From positions 62,001 to 126,000 of the forward strand of contig NZ_WJYA01000005.1 of assembly GCF_009709615.1 (NCBI RefSeq): a stretch of DNA of 64,000 bases, read 5' to 3'. How positions within the stretch are numbered: position 1 is the first letter of the stretch; each line of letters opens with the position of its first letter. The translations under genes and the position numbers were made by a program. A model generated the notes under the pieces. That model saw nothing but the letters and a program-made list of their open reading frames with translations. It was not told where the DNA came from and searched no databases. This DNA comes from Winogradskyella ouciana (GTDB taxonomy: Bacteria; Bacteroidota; Bacteroidia; Flavobacteriales; Flavobacteriaceae). Positions 26,395-36,401 of the stretch are shown here, in pieces.

Positions 26395-29037
26395 TTAATC
26401 CACTAAATGCAGTTCGCCTTTGGTTTCTTTCTCCTTCAGTTCTTTAACCAAATCTAATGCATCTGGTATTACATCACTACATAATATAATCAAAGATCCT
26501 TTTACAGCATTTTTAACCGCATACTTTATGGCCTCACTTTCTGAAGGAATTACTGTGGTCTTCTTATTTGGATCCTTCATCTTTATACCATCATTCAACA
26601 TCTTAATCAACTCTTCTTCTGTTTTACCGCGTAAACGTTTATCCTGACGAATGATGATTTCATCAAACATTTCGGCAGCAATAGATCCCATTTCGTTGTT
26701 ATCTTCAACACGTCTGTCGCCAATTCCGGCAATGATACCAACTTTAACGGTTGCTTCTAACTCATCAGTAAATTTCTGCAATGCTCGCATTCCTGCTGCA
26801 TTATGTGCGTAATCCAACAGGATACTAAAATCGTTAAACTTGAATAAATTTAATCGTCCGGGTGTTTGTGAAGCAGATGGTATAAAAGTTTCCAATCCTG
26901 CTTTCATATCTTCAATACTGATACCCTGTACATGTGCTGCTAAAATACCAGCTAACACATTCTGAATCATGAATTTCGCCTTCCCACCATAAGTTAACGG
27001 AATGTTATCCGCTCTCATGATGCGCATTTTCCACTCTCCTCTACAAATAGTTACATAACCGTTTTCATAGACTGCAGTAATCCCATTAAGGCGTTGTAGC
27101 GCTTTTATTCTTGGGTTATTTTCATCCATTGAGAATAATGCTACATTACACTCAACACTTCGTCTCATATCGTACACCAAATCATCATCAGCGTTTAAAA
27201 TGGCATAACCATCTGGTAAAACGGTTTCAGGAATGACCCCTTTAACTTTGGCTAATTGCTCAACGGTATGAATCCCTTTTAGTCCTAAATGATCTGCAGC
27301 AACGTTTGTTACAATACCAACATCACACTTTTTAAAACCAAGACCAGCTCTTAACAGCCCACCTCTAGCACATTCCAACACCGCAAAGTTGACCGTTGGA
27401 TCCTTTAAAACAAATTCTGCACTAGCAGGACCTGTACAATCACCTGTCATTAAAAGTCTATTCTGAATATATACACCATCACTCGTCGTATAACCTACAC
27501 GATAGCCTTTCATTTTAGCTATATGAGCAATTAATCGCGATGTGGTGGTTTTACCATTAGTGCCTGTAATTGCTATTATTGGGATACGACCAGTATCGCC
27601 TTGCGTTGGAAATAATTTATCTATAACTGGAGCAGCTACATTACGAGGTAAACCTGTTGTTGGTGCCAAATGCATTCTAAACCCTGGGCCAGCATTCACC
27701 TCCAACACTGCACCACCCGTTTCTGATAATGGCTTGGTAATATCCGTAGTCATAATATCTATGCCACAAATATCTAAATCAATGATTTTTGAAATACGCT
27801 CTGCCATGCTCACATTCGCAGGATGGATAATATCTGTAATATCTTCAGCAGTACCTCCAGTACTTAAATTGGCCGTATCCTTTAGAATCAGTCGTTCACC
27901 ATCTGCTAAAACAGAATCTAAGGTATAGCCTGCATCCTTAATAATAGTTTTGGTAAGGTCGTTAACCGTAATTTGTGTGAGTACATTCTCATGTCCGTAA
28001 CCACGTCGCGGATCTCTATTGACTTCATCGATTAACTCCTGTACAGTTGATTTTCCGTTTCCAACCACATGAGCTGGAGTACGGATAGCACCTGCAACCA
28101 ATTTATTATTTATAACAAGTAATCTATAATCATCACCAGTGATAAACTTCTCAACTATAATGGCTCCGCTACGCGAACTTTCTTTTGCTTGTCTAAACGC
28201 TTCGAGCGCCTCATCGTAATTATTAATATTAACCGTAATACCACGACCATGATTACCATCAATGGGTTTTATAACCAAAGGGTAACCCACATAACGACAT
28301 GCTTCCTCTAAACTGCGTTCGCGACGGATGATATCTCCTTTAGGTACTTCGACCTCTGCCTGCTCCAATAGGTATTTCGTATCCTCTTTATCACACGCCA
28401 ATTCTACACCGATACTACTCGTTTCGCTGGTAACCGTTGCCTGAATTCGCTTTTGGTTGGCACCATAACCCAATTGGCAAAGTGAATATTTATTAAGCCT
28501 AATCCAAGGAATACCTCTAGATTCAGCTTCCTCAACTATAGAGCCCGTACTTGGTCCAAGACGCTCTTTTTCCCTTAGCTCACGCATATGCTGAATATCG
28601 TCCTCCATATCGTAATCCTCACCTTTAATCAAGGCTTCACAGATATCCACAGAAACTTTTGCGGCATATCGACCGACGCTTTCTTCAATATAGGAGAATA
28701 CGACATTATAAACCCCTTTTTCGCCATAACCTCTTGTACGGCCAAAGCCTGTATCCATACCTGCAAGGGTCTGAATTTCGAGAGCGATATGTTCAATGAT
28801 ATGGCCCATCCACGTGCCTTCTTTTACACGCTGAAAAAAACCACCTGGCTCACCAACCGAACAACGATGGGAGTGCATGCTTGGAAACATTTCCGTAAGT
28901 CGCTCATAAAAACCAGGCACCTTGTTAGATGGATAATCTTCCATAGCGCCCAAATCCAGAACCATTACAATTAGCTTATGTCGTCTTACAGACCAATAGT
29001 TTGGTCCTCGCATGGCATTAATACTTCTTATCTCCAT
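26395..29037 (-). CDS. cphA: Cyanophycin synthetase
   Basis: An 880-residue enzyme with the three-part CphA layout. An N-terminal domain (1-160) is followed by an ATP-grasp domain (about 210-480; VIKPIDGNHGRGITVN, VEVNAGPGFRMHL-type end). A Mur-ligase-like domain (about 485-880) has the P-loop ITGTNGKTTTSR and LLDYAHNAAG. It builds multi-L-arginyl-poly-L-aspartate, adding Asp to the backbone at one site and Arg to the side chain at the other, with ATP. The product is an insoluble nitrogen reserve. The divergent cphB and the isoaspartyl peptidase next to it supply the degradation route. Length matches known CphA proteins. Confidence 0.95.
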   Translation of the reverse strand: MEIRSINAMRGPNYWSVRRHKLIVMVLDLGAMEDYPSNKVPGFYERLTEMFPSMHSHRCSVGEPGGFFQRVKEGTWMGHIIEHIALEIQTLAGMDTGFGRTRGYGEKGVYNVVFSYIEESVGRYAAKVSVDICEALIKGEDYDMEDDIQHMRELREKERLGPSTGSIVEEAESRGIPWIRLNKYSLCQLGYGANQKRIQATVTSETSSIGVELACDKEDTKYLLEQAEVEVPKGDIIRRERSLEEACRYVGYPLVIKPIDGNHGRGITVNINNYDEALEAFRQAKESSRSGAIIVEKFITGDDYRLLVINNKLVAGAIRTPAHVVGNGKSTVQELIDEVNRDPRRGYGHENVLTQITVNDLTKTIIKDAGYTLDSVLADGERLILKDTANLSTGGTAEDITDIIHPANVSMAERISKIIDLDICGIDIMTTDITKPLSETGGAVLEVNAGPGFRMHLAPTTGLPRNVAAPVIDKLFPTQGDTGRIPIIAITGTNGKTTTSRLIAHIAKMKGYRVGYTTSDGVYIQNRLLMTGDCTGPASAEFVLKDPTVNFAVLECARGGLLRAGLGFKKCDVGIVTNVAADHLGLKGIHTVEQLAKVKGVIPETVLPDGYAILNADDDLVYDMRRSVECNVALFSMDENNPRIKALQRLNGITAVYENGYVTICRGEWKMRIMRADNIPLTYGGKAKFMIQNVLAGILAAHVQGISIEDMKAGLETFIPSASQTPGRLNLFKFNDFSILLDYAHNAAGMRALQKFTDELEATVKVGIIAGIGDRRVEDNNEMGSIAAEMFDEIIIRQDKRLRGKTEEELIKMLNDGIKMKDPNKKTTVIPSESEAIKYAVKNAVKGSLIILCSDVIPDALDLVKELKEKETKGELHLVD

Positions 29038-29140
29038 TTATAGTTGGTTTTGTTAGTTTTTAAGAGTGAAAGATTATAAATATAAGACATTCCAATAGAA
29101 AATTTGACTTATTTTTGCTCAATATTTTTAGATAAAAACT

Positions 29141-30001
29141 ATGCAGAAGAATAAGGGGACATTAATACCTATTGGCGGAAATGAAGATAAAGGTATTGAA
29201 GATGATGAAATGTACACTCTAGACTTTATTGATGAAGGAATCTTGTATCATGTGGTAAGAGAAGCTGGTGGAATTGATGCTAATATTGTCGTTATACCTA
29301 CAGCATCTAGTATTCCTGTTGAAGTTGGGGAAAATTATCTAACAGCCTTTTCTACGCTAGGTTGTAAGAATATAGATGTATTGGATATTAGGTCTAAAGA
29401 AGATTCTGAAATCAAAAACGCTATTGCTCTCATAAAAAATGCTGACTGCGTTATGTTTTCTGGAGGTGACCAGTCTAAAATAGCTAATAAAATTGGTGGC
29501 TCAACTATTCATGAAATTTTATTGGATCGTTACAAAAACGAAAAAGGATTTGTGATTGCTGGTACAAGTGCTGGTGCAATGGCAATGGCTAAAGAAATGG
29601 TAGCCGGAGGAAGTGCTGCGGAGTCTTTTGTTAAAGGTGCAGTTAAAATGTACAAGGGCTTAGGCTTAATACCAGAACTCATTATAGATACACATTTTAT
29701 AAGAAGAGGACGATTTGGTCGTATTTCTGAAGCTGTGGCGCAATTTCCGAAGCTTATTGGACTTGGTTTAGCAGAAGACACAGGTTTGATCATTAAGAAT
29801 AATCGTTTTGAAGTTATCGGCTCTGGAATGGTGATTGTTTTTGACGGTAGAAAAATAAAACACAACAACCATAGCGTTTTGCAAGAAGGGACTCCAATGT
29901 CACTTACAAATATGAAAACCCATATTTTATCCAACGGTGACCGTTTCAATATTAAGAATCAAAAGATTGAAATATTACCGATTGAGGCTCCTTTTATTTA
30001 A
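29141..30001 (+). CDS. cphB: Cyanophycinase
   Basis: A 286-residue serine peptidase of family S51. The nucleophile elbow is GTSAGAMAMA, preceded by VMFSGGDQSKIA, and IDTHFIRRGRFGRI follows with the catalytic His region, as in known CphB. It cuts cyanophycin from the C-terminal end to beta-Asp-Arg dipeptides. There is no signal peptide, so it is intracellular and acts on the cell's own granules. It is divergent from cphA (103 bp between starts), which allows opposite regulation of synthesis and breakdown. Confidence 0.94.
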   Translation: MQKNKGTLIPIGGNEDKGIEDDEMYTLDFIDEGILYHVVREAGGIDANIVVIPTASSIPVEVGENYLTAFSTLGCKNIDVLDIRSKEDSEIKNAIALIKNADCVMFSGGDQSKIANKIGGSTIHEILLDRYKNEKGFVIAGTSAGAMAMAKEMVAGGSAAESFVKGAVKMYKGLGLIPELIIDTHFIRRGRFGRISEAVAQFPKLIGLGLAEDTGLIIKNNRFEVIGSGMVIVFDGRKIKHNNHSVLQEGTPMSLTNMKTHILSNGDRFNIKNQKIEILPIEAPFI

Positions 30002-30037
30002 CTTTAAAACACTTATTTCCAAGATGTTTTACTTCCA

Positions 30038-30967
30038 CTATTTATAGATTGAAATCTCTTCTTTTCCATCCGAAGATTTACAAGCTCTGTACATTCCCTC
30101 TGTATTAAAAGGCATAGCGATATTCCCTTTGGCATCTACGGCAATTAGTCCTCCGTCACCATTAATTTCGAGGATACGTTTATTAATCACTTCTTCTGAA
30201 GCCTCTTCCAAACTCATTCCTTTATGTTCCATTAAGCACGAAACATCGTAAGCCACTACTCCTCTAATAAAAAACTCACCACTACCAGTACAACTCACTG
30301 CACAGGTTTTGTTATTGGCATAATTACCCACACCAATCATGGGTGAATCACCAACACGTCCCCATTTTTTATTGGTCATACCACCTGTTGAAGTTGCAGC
30401 AGCAATATTTCCATTTTGGTCACAGGCTACAGCACCAACGGTTCCAAATTTTCCGTCTTTCTTTACGCTATGGTCTAACTGAAACGTATCACTATCTTTA
30501 ATACCTTGCCACTGTTTATATCTTACTTCGTCGTAAAAGTATTCCGGTGATTCTATACCATAACCTTGCTCTTCAGCAAATTTCATGGCACCTTCACCTG
30601 CTAAAAACACATGGTAGCTATTATCCATCACATCTCTTGCCAAGGATACTGGATTCTTAATCCCTGTTACCAATGATACTGCTCCAGCATTCAGGGTTTT
30701 ACCGTCCATTATGGCAGCGTCCATTTCGTGTGTGCCTTCTGCCGTAAAAACGGAGCCTTTACCTGCATTGAATAATGGTGTATCTTCCAATAATTTTACA
30801 GCAGTTTCAACAGCATCTGTAGCTGAACCTCCTTTTTCCAAAATTGCAAATCCTGCATCTCTGGCGGTTTTTAAGGCATTTTTGTATTTGGTCTCTAAGG
30901 CTTGAGTCATTAACCCTTTTACCAATGTCCCAGCTCCTCCATGGATGGCTATTGAGAATGTTTTCAT
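30038..30967 (-). CDS. iaaA: Isoaspartyl peptidase / plant-type L-asparaginase
   Basis: A 309-residue Ntn-hydrolase beginning MKTFSIAIHGGAGT. The autocleavage and nucleophile site is the Thr of GKFGTVGAVACD, and the pocket is KKWGRVGDSPMIGVG. It hydrolyses beta-aspartyl dipeptides and L-asparagine. Beside cphA/cphB its natural substrate is probably the beta-Asp-Arg released by cyanophycinase, yielding Asp and Arg. I prefer the ATG at 30967; a start at 31045 would add 26 lysine-rich residues not found in the family and would run into the divergent polA 5' region. It is convergent with cphB. Confidence 0.92.
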   Translation of the reverse strand: MKTFSIAIHGGAGTLVKGLMTQALETKYKNALKTARDAGFAILEKGGSATDAVETAVKLLEDTPLFNAGKGSVFTAEGTHEMDAAIMDGKTLNAGAVSLVTGIKNPVSLARDVMDNSYHVFLAGEGAMKFAEEQGYGIESPEYFYDEVRYKQWQGIKDSDTFQLDHSVKKDGKFGTVGAVACDQNGNIAAATSTGGMTNKKWGRVGDSPMIGVGNYANNKTCAVSCTGSGEFFIRGVVAYDVSCLMEHKGMSLEEASEEVINKRILEINGDGGLIAVDAKGNIAMPFNTEGMYRACKSSDGKEEISIYK

Positions 30968-31056
30968 ATGTAATTTTTGAATGCGGAAAATTACGAATTG
31001 CTTTTTAAATAAACGTTTTAGTTTTTGTAGTTTTATAGACTTCAAAATTTTATTTC

Positions 31057-33909
31057 ATGTCAGACCAAAAACGTCTCTTTCTTGTTGATGCCTACGCACT
31101 TATTTTCCGTGGCTATTATGCCTTTATAAAAAACCCTAGAATCAATTCTAAAGGCGAAGACACCTCAGCCATTATGGGTTTTATGAACTCACTTTTAGAT
31201 GTTATTAAACGCGAACGACCAGACCATTTAGCTGTTTGTTTTGATAAAGGTGGAAGCGTAGATCGTGTAGAGATGTTTGAAGCCTACAAAGCCAATAGAG
31301 ACGAAACACCCGAAGGCATTAGAACAGCAATACCTCATATTTGTAATATTCTCGAAGCTATGCACATTCCTATTATGGTCAAGGAAGGTTACGAAGCTGA
31401 TGATGTTATTGGTACACTATCTAGACAAGCTGAAAAAGAAGGCTACAAAACTTTTATGGTAACACCAGATAAGGATTTTGCGCAGTTAGTCACTGACAAC
31501 ATCTTTATGTATAGACCTGTTTTTGGAGGAGGTTATGAAACTTGGGGAATCCCTGAGGTTCAGAAAAAATTTGAAGTTGAAACTCCAATGCAAGTGGTTG
31601 ACTTTTTAGGTATGATGGGAGATTCGAGTGATAATATTCCAGGATTGCCAGGTGTTGGTGAGAAAACCGCCAAAAAATTCATTAAGCAATTTGGTAGCAT
31701 GGAAGGTCTGTTAGCAAATACTGACCAACTCAAGGGTAAGATGAAAGAAAAGATAGAGGCTAATAGGGAACTAGGATTACTCTCAAAGGAACTTGCGCGC
31801 ATTATGCTCGATGTACCGGTTGAATTTAATGCCAAGGACTTTGAATTAGACCATCCGGATGTTGAAAAAGTAAAACAGATTTTTCAGGATTTAGAATTTA
31901 GAAGATTAACGGATAATTTCTTGAAAACCTTTGCTCCTCAAGACGTTTCAGATTCTAGTCCGAGTACGTCTTCCACAACAGAAAAACCTAAACCAACCTC
32001 TACCCCAAAGGAAAAAAAATCAGCTGGTGCTGGTCAGTTTTCGTTGTTCGGAGGAGCTGATTCAGATACTACTGAAACTAGTTCAGAATACACCCGAAAC
32101 ACCTCTGAAACGACTTCGCATTTTTACCAAAGTGTGGCTTCTGGAATGGCAACAAAATTATTTGTAAAGAACTTAATGAACCAAACTTCGGTATGTTTTG
32201 ATACCGAAACTACAAGCTTAAATCCACTACAAGCAGAGTTAGTTGGTATTGCCTTTTCTTGGGAAGCTGGAAAAGGGTTTTATGTGCCTTTTCCTGAAGA
32301 CAAAAATGAAGCCCAAGAATTAATTGAAGTGCTTAGACCATTTTTTGAAAATGAAAACATTGAAAAAATTGGTCAAAATTTAAAATATGATATTAAGGTT
32401 TTGGCCAAATACAATGTTGAGGTTAAAGGCAAGCTTTTCGACACCATGTTAGCGCATTACCTCATCAACCCAGATATGCGGCATAACATGGATGTATTAG
32501 CAGAGACGTACCTTAACTACACACCTATTTCCATCACAGAACTCATCGGTAAAAAAGGAAAGAATCAACTCTCCATGCGAGAGGTACCTTTGGAAAAACA
32601 AACCGAATACGCTGTTGAAGATGCTGACATCACCTTGCAACTAAAAGAGCATTTTGAAAAGGAATTGGGCGAAGCTAATACTCAAAAATTATTCGATGAG
32701 ATTGAGGTACCGCTTCTCCGAGTACTTGCTGATATGGAGTTGGAAGGCATTAATTTAGACAAGGACTTTTTAAGCTCACTTTCAGAACAACTCAATAATG
32801 ATATTGCCAATCTAGAAAAAAGTATATATGAAGCTGCAGGTGAGGAATTCAACATTGCATCGCCAAAGCAATTGGGTGTGATTTTATTTGAAAAAATGAA
32901 ACTGGTCGATAAACCTAAAAAAACCAAAACAGGACAATATTCCACAGCAGAGGATGTGTTGAGTTATTTGGCTAAAGACCATGACATCATTCAGCAAATA
33001 TTAGATTATAGAGGACTTAGTAAATTAAAAAGCACTTACGTTGATGCTTTACCATTGCAAGTTGAAGAAAGCACAGGACGCGTCCACACCGATTATATGC
33101 AAACTGTTGCTGCCACTGGTCGTTTAAGTAGTAACAATCCAAATCTTCAGAATATTCCGATCCGTACCGAACGTGGTCGACAAGTTCGTAAGGCTTTTGT
33201 ACCAAGAAACGAGGAATACACATTGTTAGCTGCCGATTATTCACAGATAGAATTGAGAATTATTGCCGCTTTAAGCGAAGAGGAAACTATGATTGAAGCG
33301 TTTAAAAACGGAGAAGACATTCATGCTTCAACAGCTTCACGAGTATTTAATGTTCCGATTGCTGAAGTGACAAGAGAACAGCGTAGCAATGCAAAAACCG
33401 TCAATTTCGGAATCATCTATGGTGTCTCCGCATTTGGCTTAAGTAACCAAACCGATTTGTCTCGAAGTGAATCTAAAGAACTTATAGAAACGTACTACGC
33501 CACCTACCCAAAACTAAAAGCCTATATGGGTAAACAAGTAGATTTTGCAAGAGATAATGGTTACGTACAAACGGTTTTGGGTCGTCGTAGGTATTTAAAA
33601 GATATTAATTCGCGTAATGCCGTGGTACGAGGAGCTGCAGAACGCAACGCGGTAAATGCACCGATTCAAGGTAGTGCTGCCGATATTATTAAAATTGCGA
33701 TGATCAATATTCATCAAAAGCTTCAAGAAGGTGCGTATAAATCAAAAATGCTTTTACAAGTACATGATGAATTGGTTTTTGATATCTACAAACCAGAGTT
33801 AGAAGACATGAAAATTCTCATTAAAACCGAAATGGAAAGTGCCTATAAGCTAAAAGTGCCTTTGGATGTAGATTTAGATATTGGTGATAATTGGTTGGAG
33901 GCGCATTAA
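31057..33909 (+). CDS. polA: DNA polymerase I
   Basis: A 950-residue enzyme with three domains. The 5' nuclease (about 1-270) has LVDAYALIFR, EADDVIGTL and DNIPGLPGVGEKTA. The 3'-5' exonuclease (about 370-540) has an intact FDTETTSL. The polymerase (about 560-950) has motif A AADYSQIELRI, motif B RSNAKTVNFGIIYG and motif C QVHDELVFD. A Ser/Thr/Pro/Lys-rich linker (about 305-355) joins nuclease and exonuclease. It fills gaps and removes RNA primers during replication and repair. Proofreading should be functional because the DxE motif is kept. A hairpin terminator follows. Confidence 0.97.
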   Translation: MSDQKRLFLVDAYALIFRGYYAFIKNPRINSKGEDTSAIMGFMNSLLDVIKRERPDHLAVCFDKGGSVDRVEMFEAYKANRDETPEGIRTAIPHICNILEAMHIPIMVKEGYEADDVIGTLSRQAEKEGYKTFMVTPDKDFAQLVTDNIFMYRPVFGGGYETWGIPEVQKKFEVETPMQVVDFLGMMGDSSDNIPGLPGVGEKTAKKFIKQFGSMEGLLANTDQLKGKMKEKIEANRELGLLSKELARIMLDVPVEFNAKDFELDHPDVEKVKQIFQDLEFRRLTDNFLKTFAPQDVSDSSPSTSSTTEKPKPTSTPKEKKSAGAGQFSLFGGADSDTTETSSEYTRNTSETTSHFYQSVASGMATKLFVKNLMNQTSVCFDTETTSLNPLQAELVGIAFSWEAGKGFYVPFPEDKNEAQELIEVLRPFFENENIEKIGQNLKYDIKVLAKYNVEVKGKLFDTMLAHYLINPDMRHNMDVLAETYLNYTPISITELIGKKGKNQLSMREVPLEKQTEYAVEDADITLQLKEHFEKELGEANTQKLFDEIEVPLLRVLADMELEGINLDKDFLSSLSEQLNNDIANLEKSIYEAAGEEFNIASPKQLGVILFEKMKLVDKPKKTKTGQYSTAEDVLSYLAKDHDIIQQILDYRGLSKLKSTYVDALPLQVEESTGRVHTDYMQTVAATGRLSSNNPNLQNIPIRTERGRQVRKAFVPRNEEYTLLAADYSQIELRIIAALSEEETMIEAFKNGEDIHASTASRVFNVPIAEVTREQRSNAKTVNFGIIYGVSAFGLSNQTDLSRSESKELIETYYATYPKLKAYMGKQVDFARDNGYVQTVLGRRRYLKDINSRNAVVRGAAERNAVNAPIQGSAADIIKIAMINIHQKLQEGAYKSKMLLQVHDELVFDIYKPELEDMKILIKTEMESAYKLKVPLDVDLDIGDNWLEAH

Positions 33910-33929
33910 AACTTCACTTTTTTTTTAGT

Positions 33930-33962
33930 ATGGTTGATTTTAAATAAGTCAACCATTTTTCT
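33930..33962 (+). terminator. Terminator of polA
   Basis: An 11 bp stem (33930-33940 with 33946-33956, one wobble) followed by TTTTTC. Confidence 0.8.
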
Positions 33963-34025
33963 TTTTAAGCAAAAACGAATCTCGACTATTCATTAATTTG
34001 GGTTAGCATCTAAAAACATCGAAAT

Positions 34026-34178
34026 ATGGGAACTAATGACAAGAAAAACGATAAAGAAGAAAAAAACGAAACAAGTATAGCAGAGACAGCTATCAATAAA
34101 AAAGAAGTTGATGGAAAAGACATTAACCATCAGCAGAAAGAGCGCAGAGAAATTCACCAACCGAGGGACAACGCCTAA
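34026..34178 (+). CDS. Small hydrophilic protein, function unknown
   Basis: A 50-residue ORF (MGTNDKKNDKEEKNETSIAE at the start, QPRDNA at the end), rich in Lys, Glu, Asp and Asn, with no hydrophobic segment and probably disordered. Codon use resembles neighbouring genes. It lies 69 bp after the polA terminator and 24 bp before a similar-sized membrane ORF on the same strand. The compact spacing suggests a small transcription unit. No family is recognised; it could be a stress-induced hydrophilin-like protein. Confidence 0.5.
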   Translation: MGTNDKKNDKEEKNETSIAETAINKKEVDGKDINHQQKERREIHQPRDNA

Positions 34179-34202
34179 TTAGGGATTCATAAAAATTAAA
34201 TA

Positions 34203-34352
34203 ATGATTATCACCAAAGTATTAGGGCTTACCAGCGCACTTACAAAGAGCAAAAAAGCTAAAATCGCAATTCTCGCTATTGAGATTGGTATTTTAGCCTA
34301 TGCACTACACCAACAAAAGAAAGAGAACGAAAATAAGCGGCTTAATTCTTAA
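34203..34352 (+). CDS. Small single-helix membrane protein
   Basis: A 49-residue ORF. A short N-terminal segment (MIITKVLGLTSALTKSKKAK) precedes one hydrophobic helix (IAILAIEIGILAYAL, about 21-35) and a charged tail (HQQKKENENKRLNS). It is probably an inner-membrane anchored protein. It follows the small hydrophilic ORF by 24 bp and precedes the threonylcarbamoyl-AMP synthase by 41 bp. No family recognised. Confidence 0.5.
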   Translation: MIITKVLGLTSALTKSKKAKIAILAIEIGILAYALHQQKKENENKRLNS

Positions 34353-34393
34353 AATTATTGGTTTTTGAACTAATATTGCAGTCTAATTGGATT

Positions 34394-35350
34394 ATGAGTA
34401 TTATTTCAAAAGACATATCAAAAGCTGTAGCCTTATTAAATGCTGAGGAGATTGTTGCCATACCAACCGAAACGGTTTATGGTTTGGCTGGTAATATCTA
34501 TTCTGAAAAAGCGATCAAGTCGATTTTTGAAACTAAGCAGCGTCCCTTTTTCAATCCACTTATTGTTCATATTTCCTCTGTAGATTATTTATCTCAGATT
34601 GTTGAACACATTCCCGAAAAAGCAAAATTATTAGCAGAAGCTTTTTGGCCAGGACCAATTACTCTCGTTTTAAAAAAGAAAAATACGATTCCAGATGTAA
34701 TTACAGCTAGTAAAGATACTGTTGCTGTGCGTGTGCCAAATCACCCAACAACTCTGGAGCTTTTACGTCAGTTAGATTTTCCTTTGGCAGCACCAAGTGC
34801 TAATCCATTTAGTAGTATTAGTCCAACAACTGCAGCTCATGTTGAAACCTATTTTAAAGATAATATTAAAATGGTGTTGGATGGAGGTGCTTGTAAAAGT
34901 GGTATAGAATCTACCATCATAGGTTTTGAAAATAACCAACCCATTATTTATCGTTTAGGCTCTACAGCCATTGAAGATATTGAAGCTGTGGTGGGTGAAA
35001 TTCAGATTAAGAATAAAAAAGAAATCGCACCAGATGCTCCAGGTATGTTAGAGCGCCATTATGCCCCAAAAACCAAGACTATACTTACGGACAATATTTT
35101 GGGTATGGTCGATCTGTATAAAGGCAAACGTATAGGAATTATCACTTTTCAATCTGAAATTGCTAATAGTAATATAGAGGTTCAAATAGCACTTTCAAAA
35201 ACAGGTGACTTAGCAGAGTCGGCTTCAAAACTTTACGACGTACTGCATCAATTAGATAAAATGTACCTCGATGTTATTATTGCTGAAAAATTTCCTGAAT
35301 ATGGTTTGGGCAAATCAATAAACGATCGTTTATCTAGAGCCACAAAGTAA
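34394..35350 (+). CDS. L-threonylcarbamoyladenylate synthase (Sua5/TsaC)
   Basis: A 318-residue protein. The YrdC domain (1-200) has AIPTETVYGLAGN, KQRPFFNPLIVHI, FWPGPITLVL and APSANPFSSISPT. The C-terminal Sua5 domain (about 235-318) follows a linker with APGMLERHYAPKT. It makes threonylcarbamoyl-AMP from Thr, bicarbonate and ATP for the t6A37 modification of ANN-reading tRNAs. I start at the ATG at 34394 (MSIISKDISKA); the ORF could be extended to 34358, but the 12 extra residues do not fit the family. Sua5-type length rather than the short TsaC type. Confidence 0.92.
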   Translation: MSIISKDISKAVALLNAEEIVAIPTETVYGLAGNIYSEKAIKSIFETKQRPFFNPLIVHISSVDYLSQIVEHIPEKAKLLAEAFWPGPITLVLKKKNTIPDVITASKDTVAVRVPNHPTTLELLRQLDFPLAAPSANPFSSISPTTAAHVETYFKDNIKMVLDGGACKSGIESTIIGFENNQPIIYRLGSTAIEDIEAVVGEIQIKNKKEIAPDAPGMLERHYAPKTKTILTDNILGMVDLYKGKRIGIITFQSEIANSNIEVQIALSKTGDLAESASKLYDVLHQLDKMYLDVIIAEKFPEYGLGKSINDRLSRATK

Positions 35351-35420
35351 TTCTTTTGCCTCTAATGTAAGTACCATAAAATTTTTCGTCTAAACTCTAA
35401 GACTTCTTGAATAAAAAGCA

Positions 35421-36401
35421 ATGATGTTCAGATTTCTTTCTGTGTTTATAGGTTTGGGATTTTCCCAACTAATTGCAGGCCAAACCTGTTGTTCTGGTGG
35501 TATTCCATTGTCCAACAATATTGGTTTAGAATTTAACGAAGACGATACACTTCTCTTAAATATTAGTTACGATTTCAATAACCTCAATACCCTAAAGAAT
35601 AATACAGAAACTTTAGATGATAATTCAAGATTAAGAACCACACATTCTATTTTAATAAATACTGGTTATGCTTTTTTAAATAAATGGTCAGTAGAAGGCT
35701 TGTTTACATGGGTAAACCAAAGGCGCATTATTTCTCAATTTGAGTCAGAAAACTTAGACCAAACCTACGGTATAGGTGATGCCATCGTTTTAATTCGTTA
35801 CTCCCTTCTAAAGAACACTCCCAAAAACTGGAATCTAAATATTGGTGCTGGTGTAAAAATCCCTTTAGGTTCTTCAACTGAAACAAATGACCAAGGCATA
35901 ACTCTAAATGCAGATTTACAGCCAGGCAGCAATGCTTGGGACTTGGTCTATTTAGTAGGAACTTCAAAAACTTTTGATTTTAGACCGACTATGACTTTTT
36001 CTTCACGCGTGGTTTATCGCCAAACAGGAGAAAATGATTCTTATTTTGGTAACTCTTCTTATAAATTTGGTAATGAAATTCAAGCATTTTTAAATGTCTC
36101 AGATCAATTTCTAATAAAAAACACATTGGTAAATCCTAGCCTGAGTTTTAAATATAGAAACGCAGAAAAGGACGAGACGCAAGGATTCGATATCCCAAAT
36201 ACAGGAGGGGATTGGGTTTTTATAATTCCAAGTTTTTCAGTGAAATTGTTTCAAAACATTTCTTTTAATGCAGCTGCTGAACTACCTTTATATTCTAGCC
36301 CAGACGGAACTCAACTAACACCAACCTATAGATTAACAACCGGACTTTTGTTTAAGCTATTTAGTAAACCAGAAGCCTTAACATTAAATCAAGAATTATG
36401 A
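35421..36401 (+). CDS. Outer-membrane beta-barrel protein, function unknown
   Basis: A 326-residue protein with signal peptide (VFIGLGFSQLIAGQ, then mature CCSGGIPLS). Alternating amphipathic strands run throughout, and the C-terminal region (TYRLTTGLLFKLF) has a barrel-like end. The CC just after the cleavage site is unusual and could bind a metal or form a disulphide. It overlaps the DUF3179 lipoprotein gene by 4 bp (ATGA), so the two are coupled and probably work together at the cell envelope. No named family is certain; it resembles uncharacterised transporter-like barrels. Confidence 0.75.
   Translation: MMFRFLSVFIGLGFSQLIAGQTCCSGGIPLSNNIGLEFNEDDTLLLNISYDFNNLNTLKNNTETLDDNSRLRTTHSILINTGYAFLNKWSVEGLFTWVNQRRIISQFESENLDQTYGIGDAIVLIRYSLLKNTPKNWNLNIGAGVKIPLGSSTETNDQGITLNADLQPGSNAWDLVYLVGTSKTFDFRPTMTFSSRVVYRQTGENDSYFGNSSYKFGNEIQAFLNVSDQFLIKNTLVNPSLSFKYRNAEKDETQGFDIPNTGGDWVFIIPSFSVKLFQNISFNAAAELPLYSSPDGTQLTPTYRLTTGLLFKLFSKPEALTLNQEL

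Noticed and set aside
30968..31045. N-terminal extension of the isoaspartyl peptidase
   Set aside because: Twenty-six basic residues not seen in the family, overlapping the intergenic region before polA. The ATG at 30967 starts the conserved MKTFSIAIHGG.
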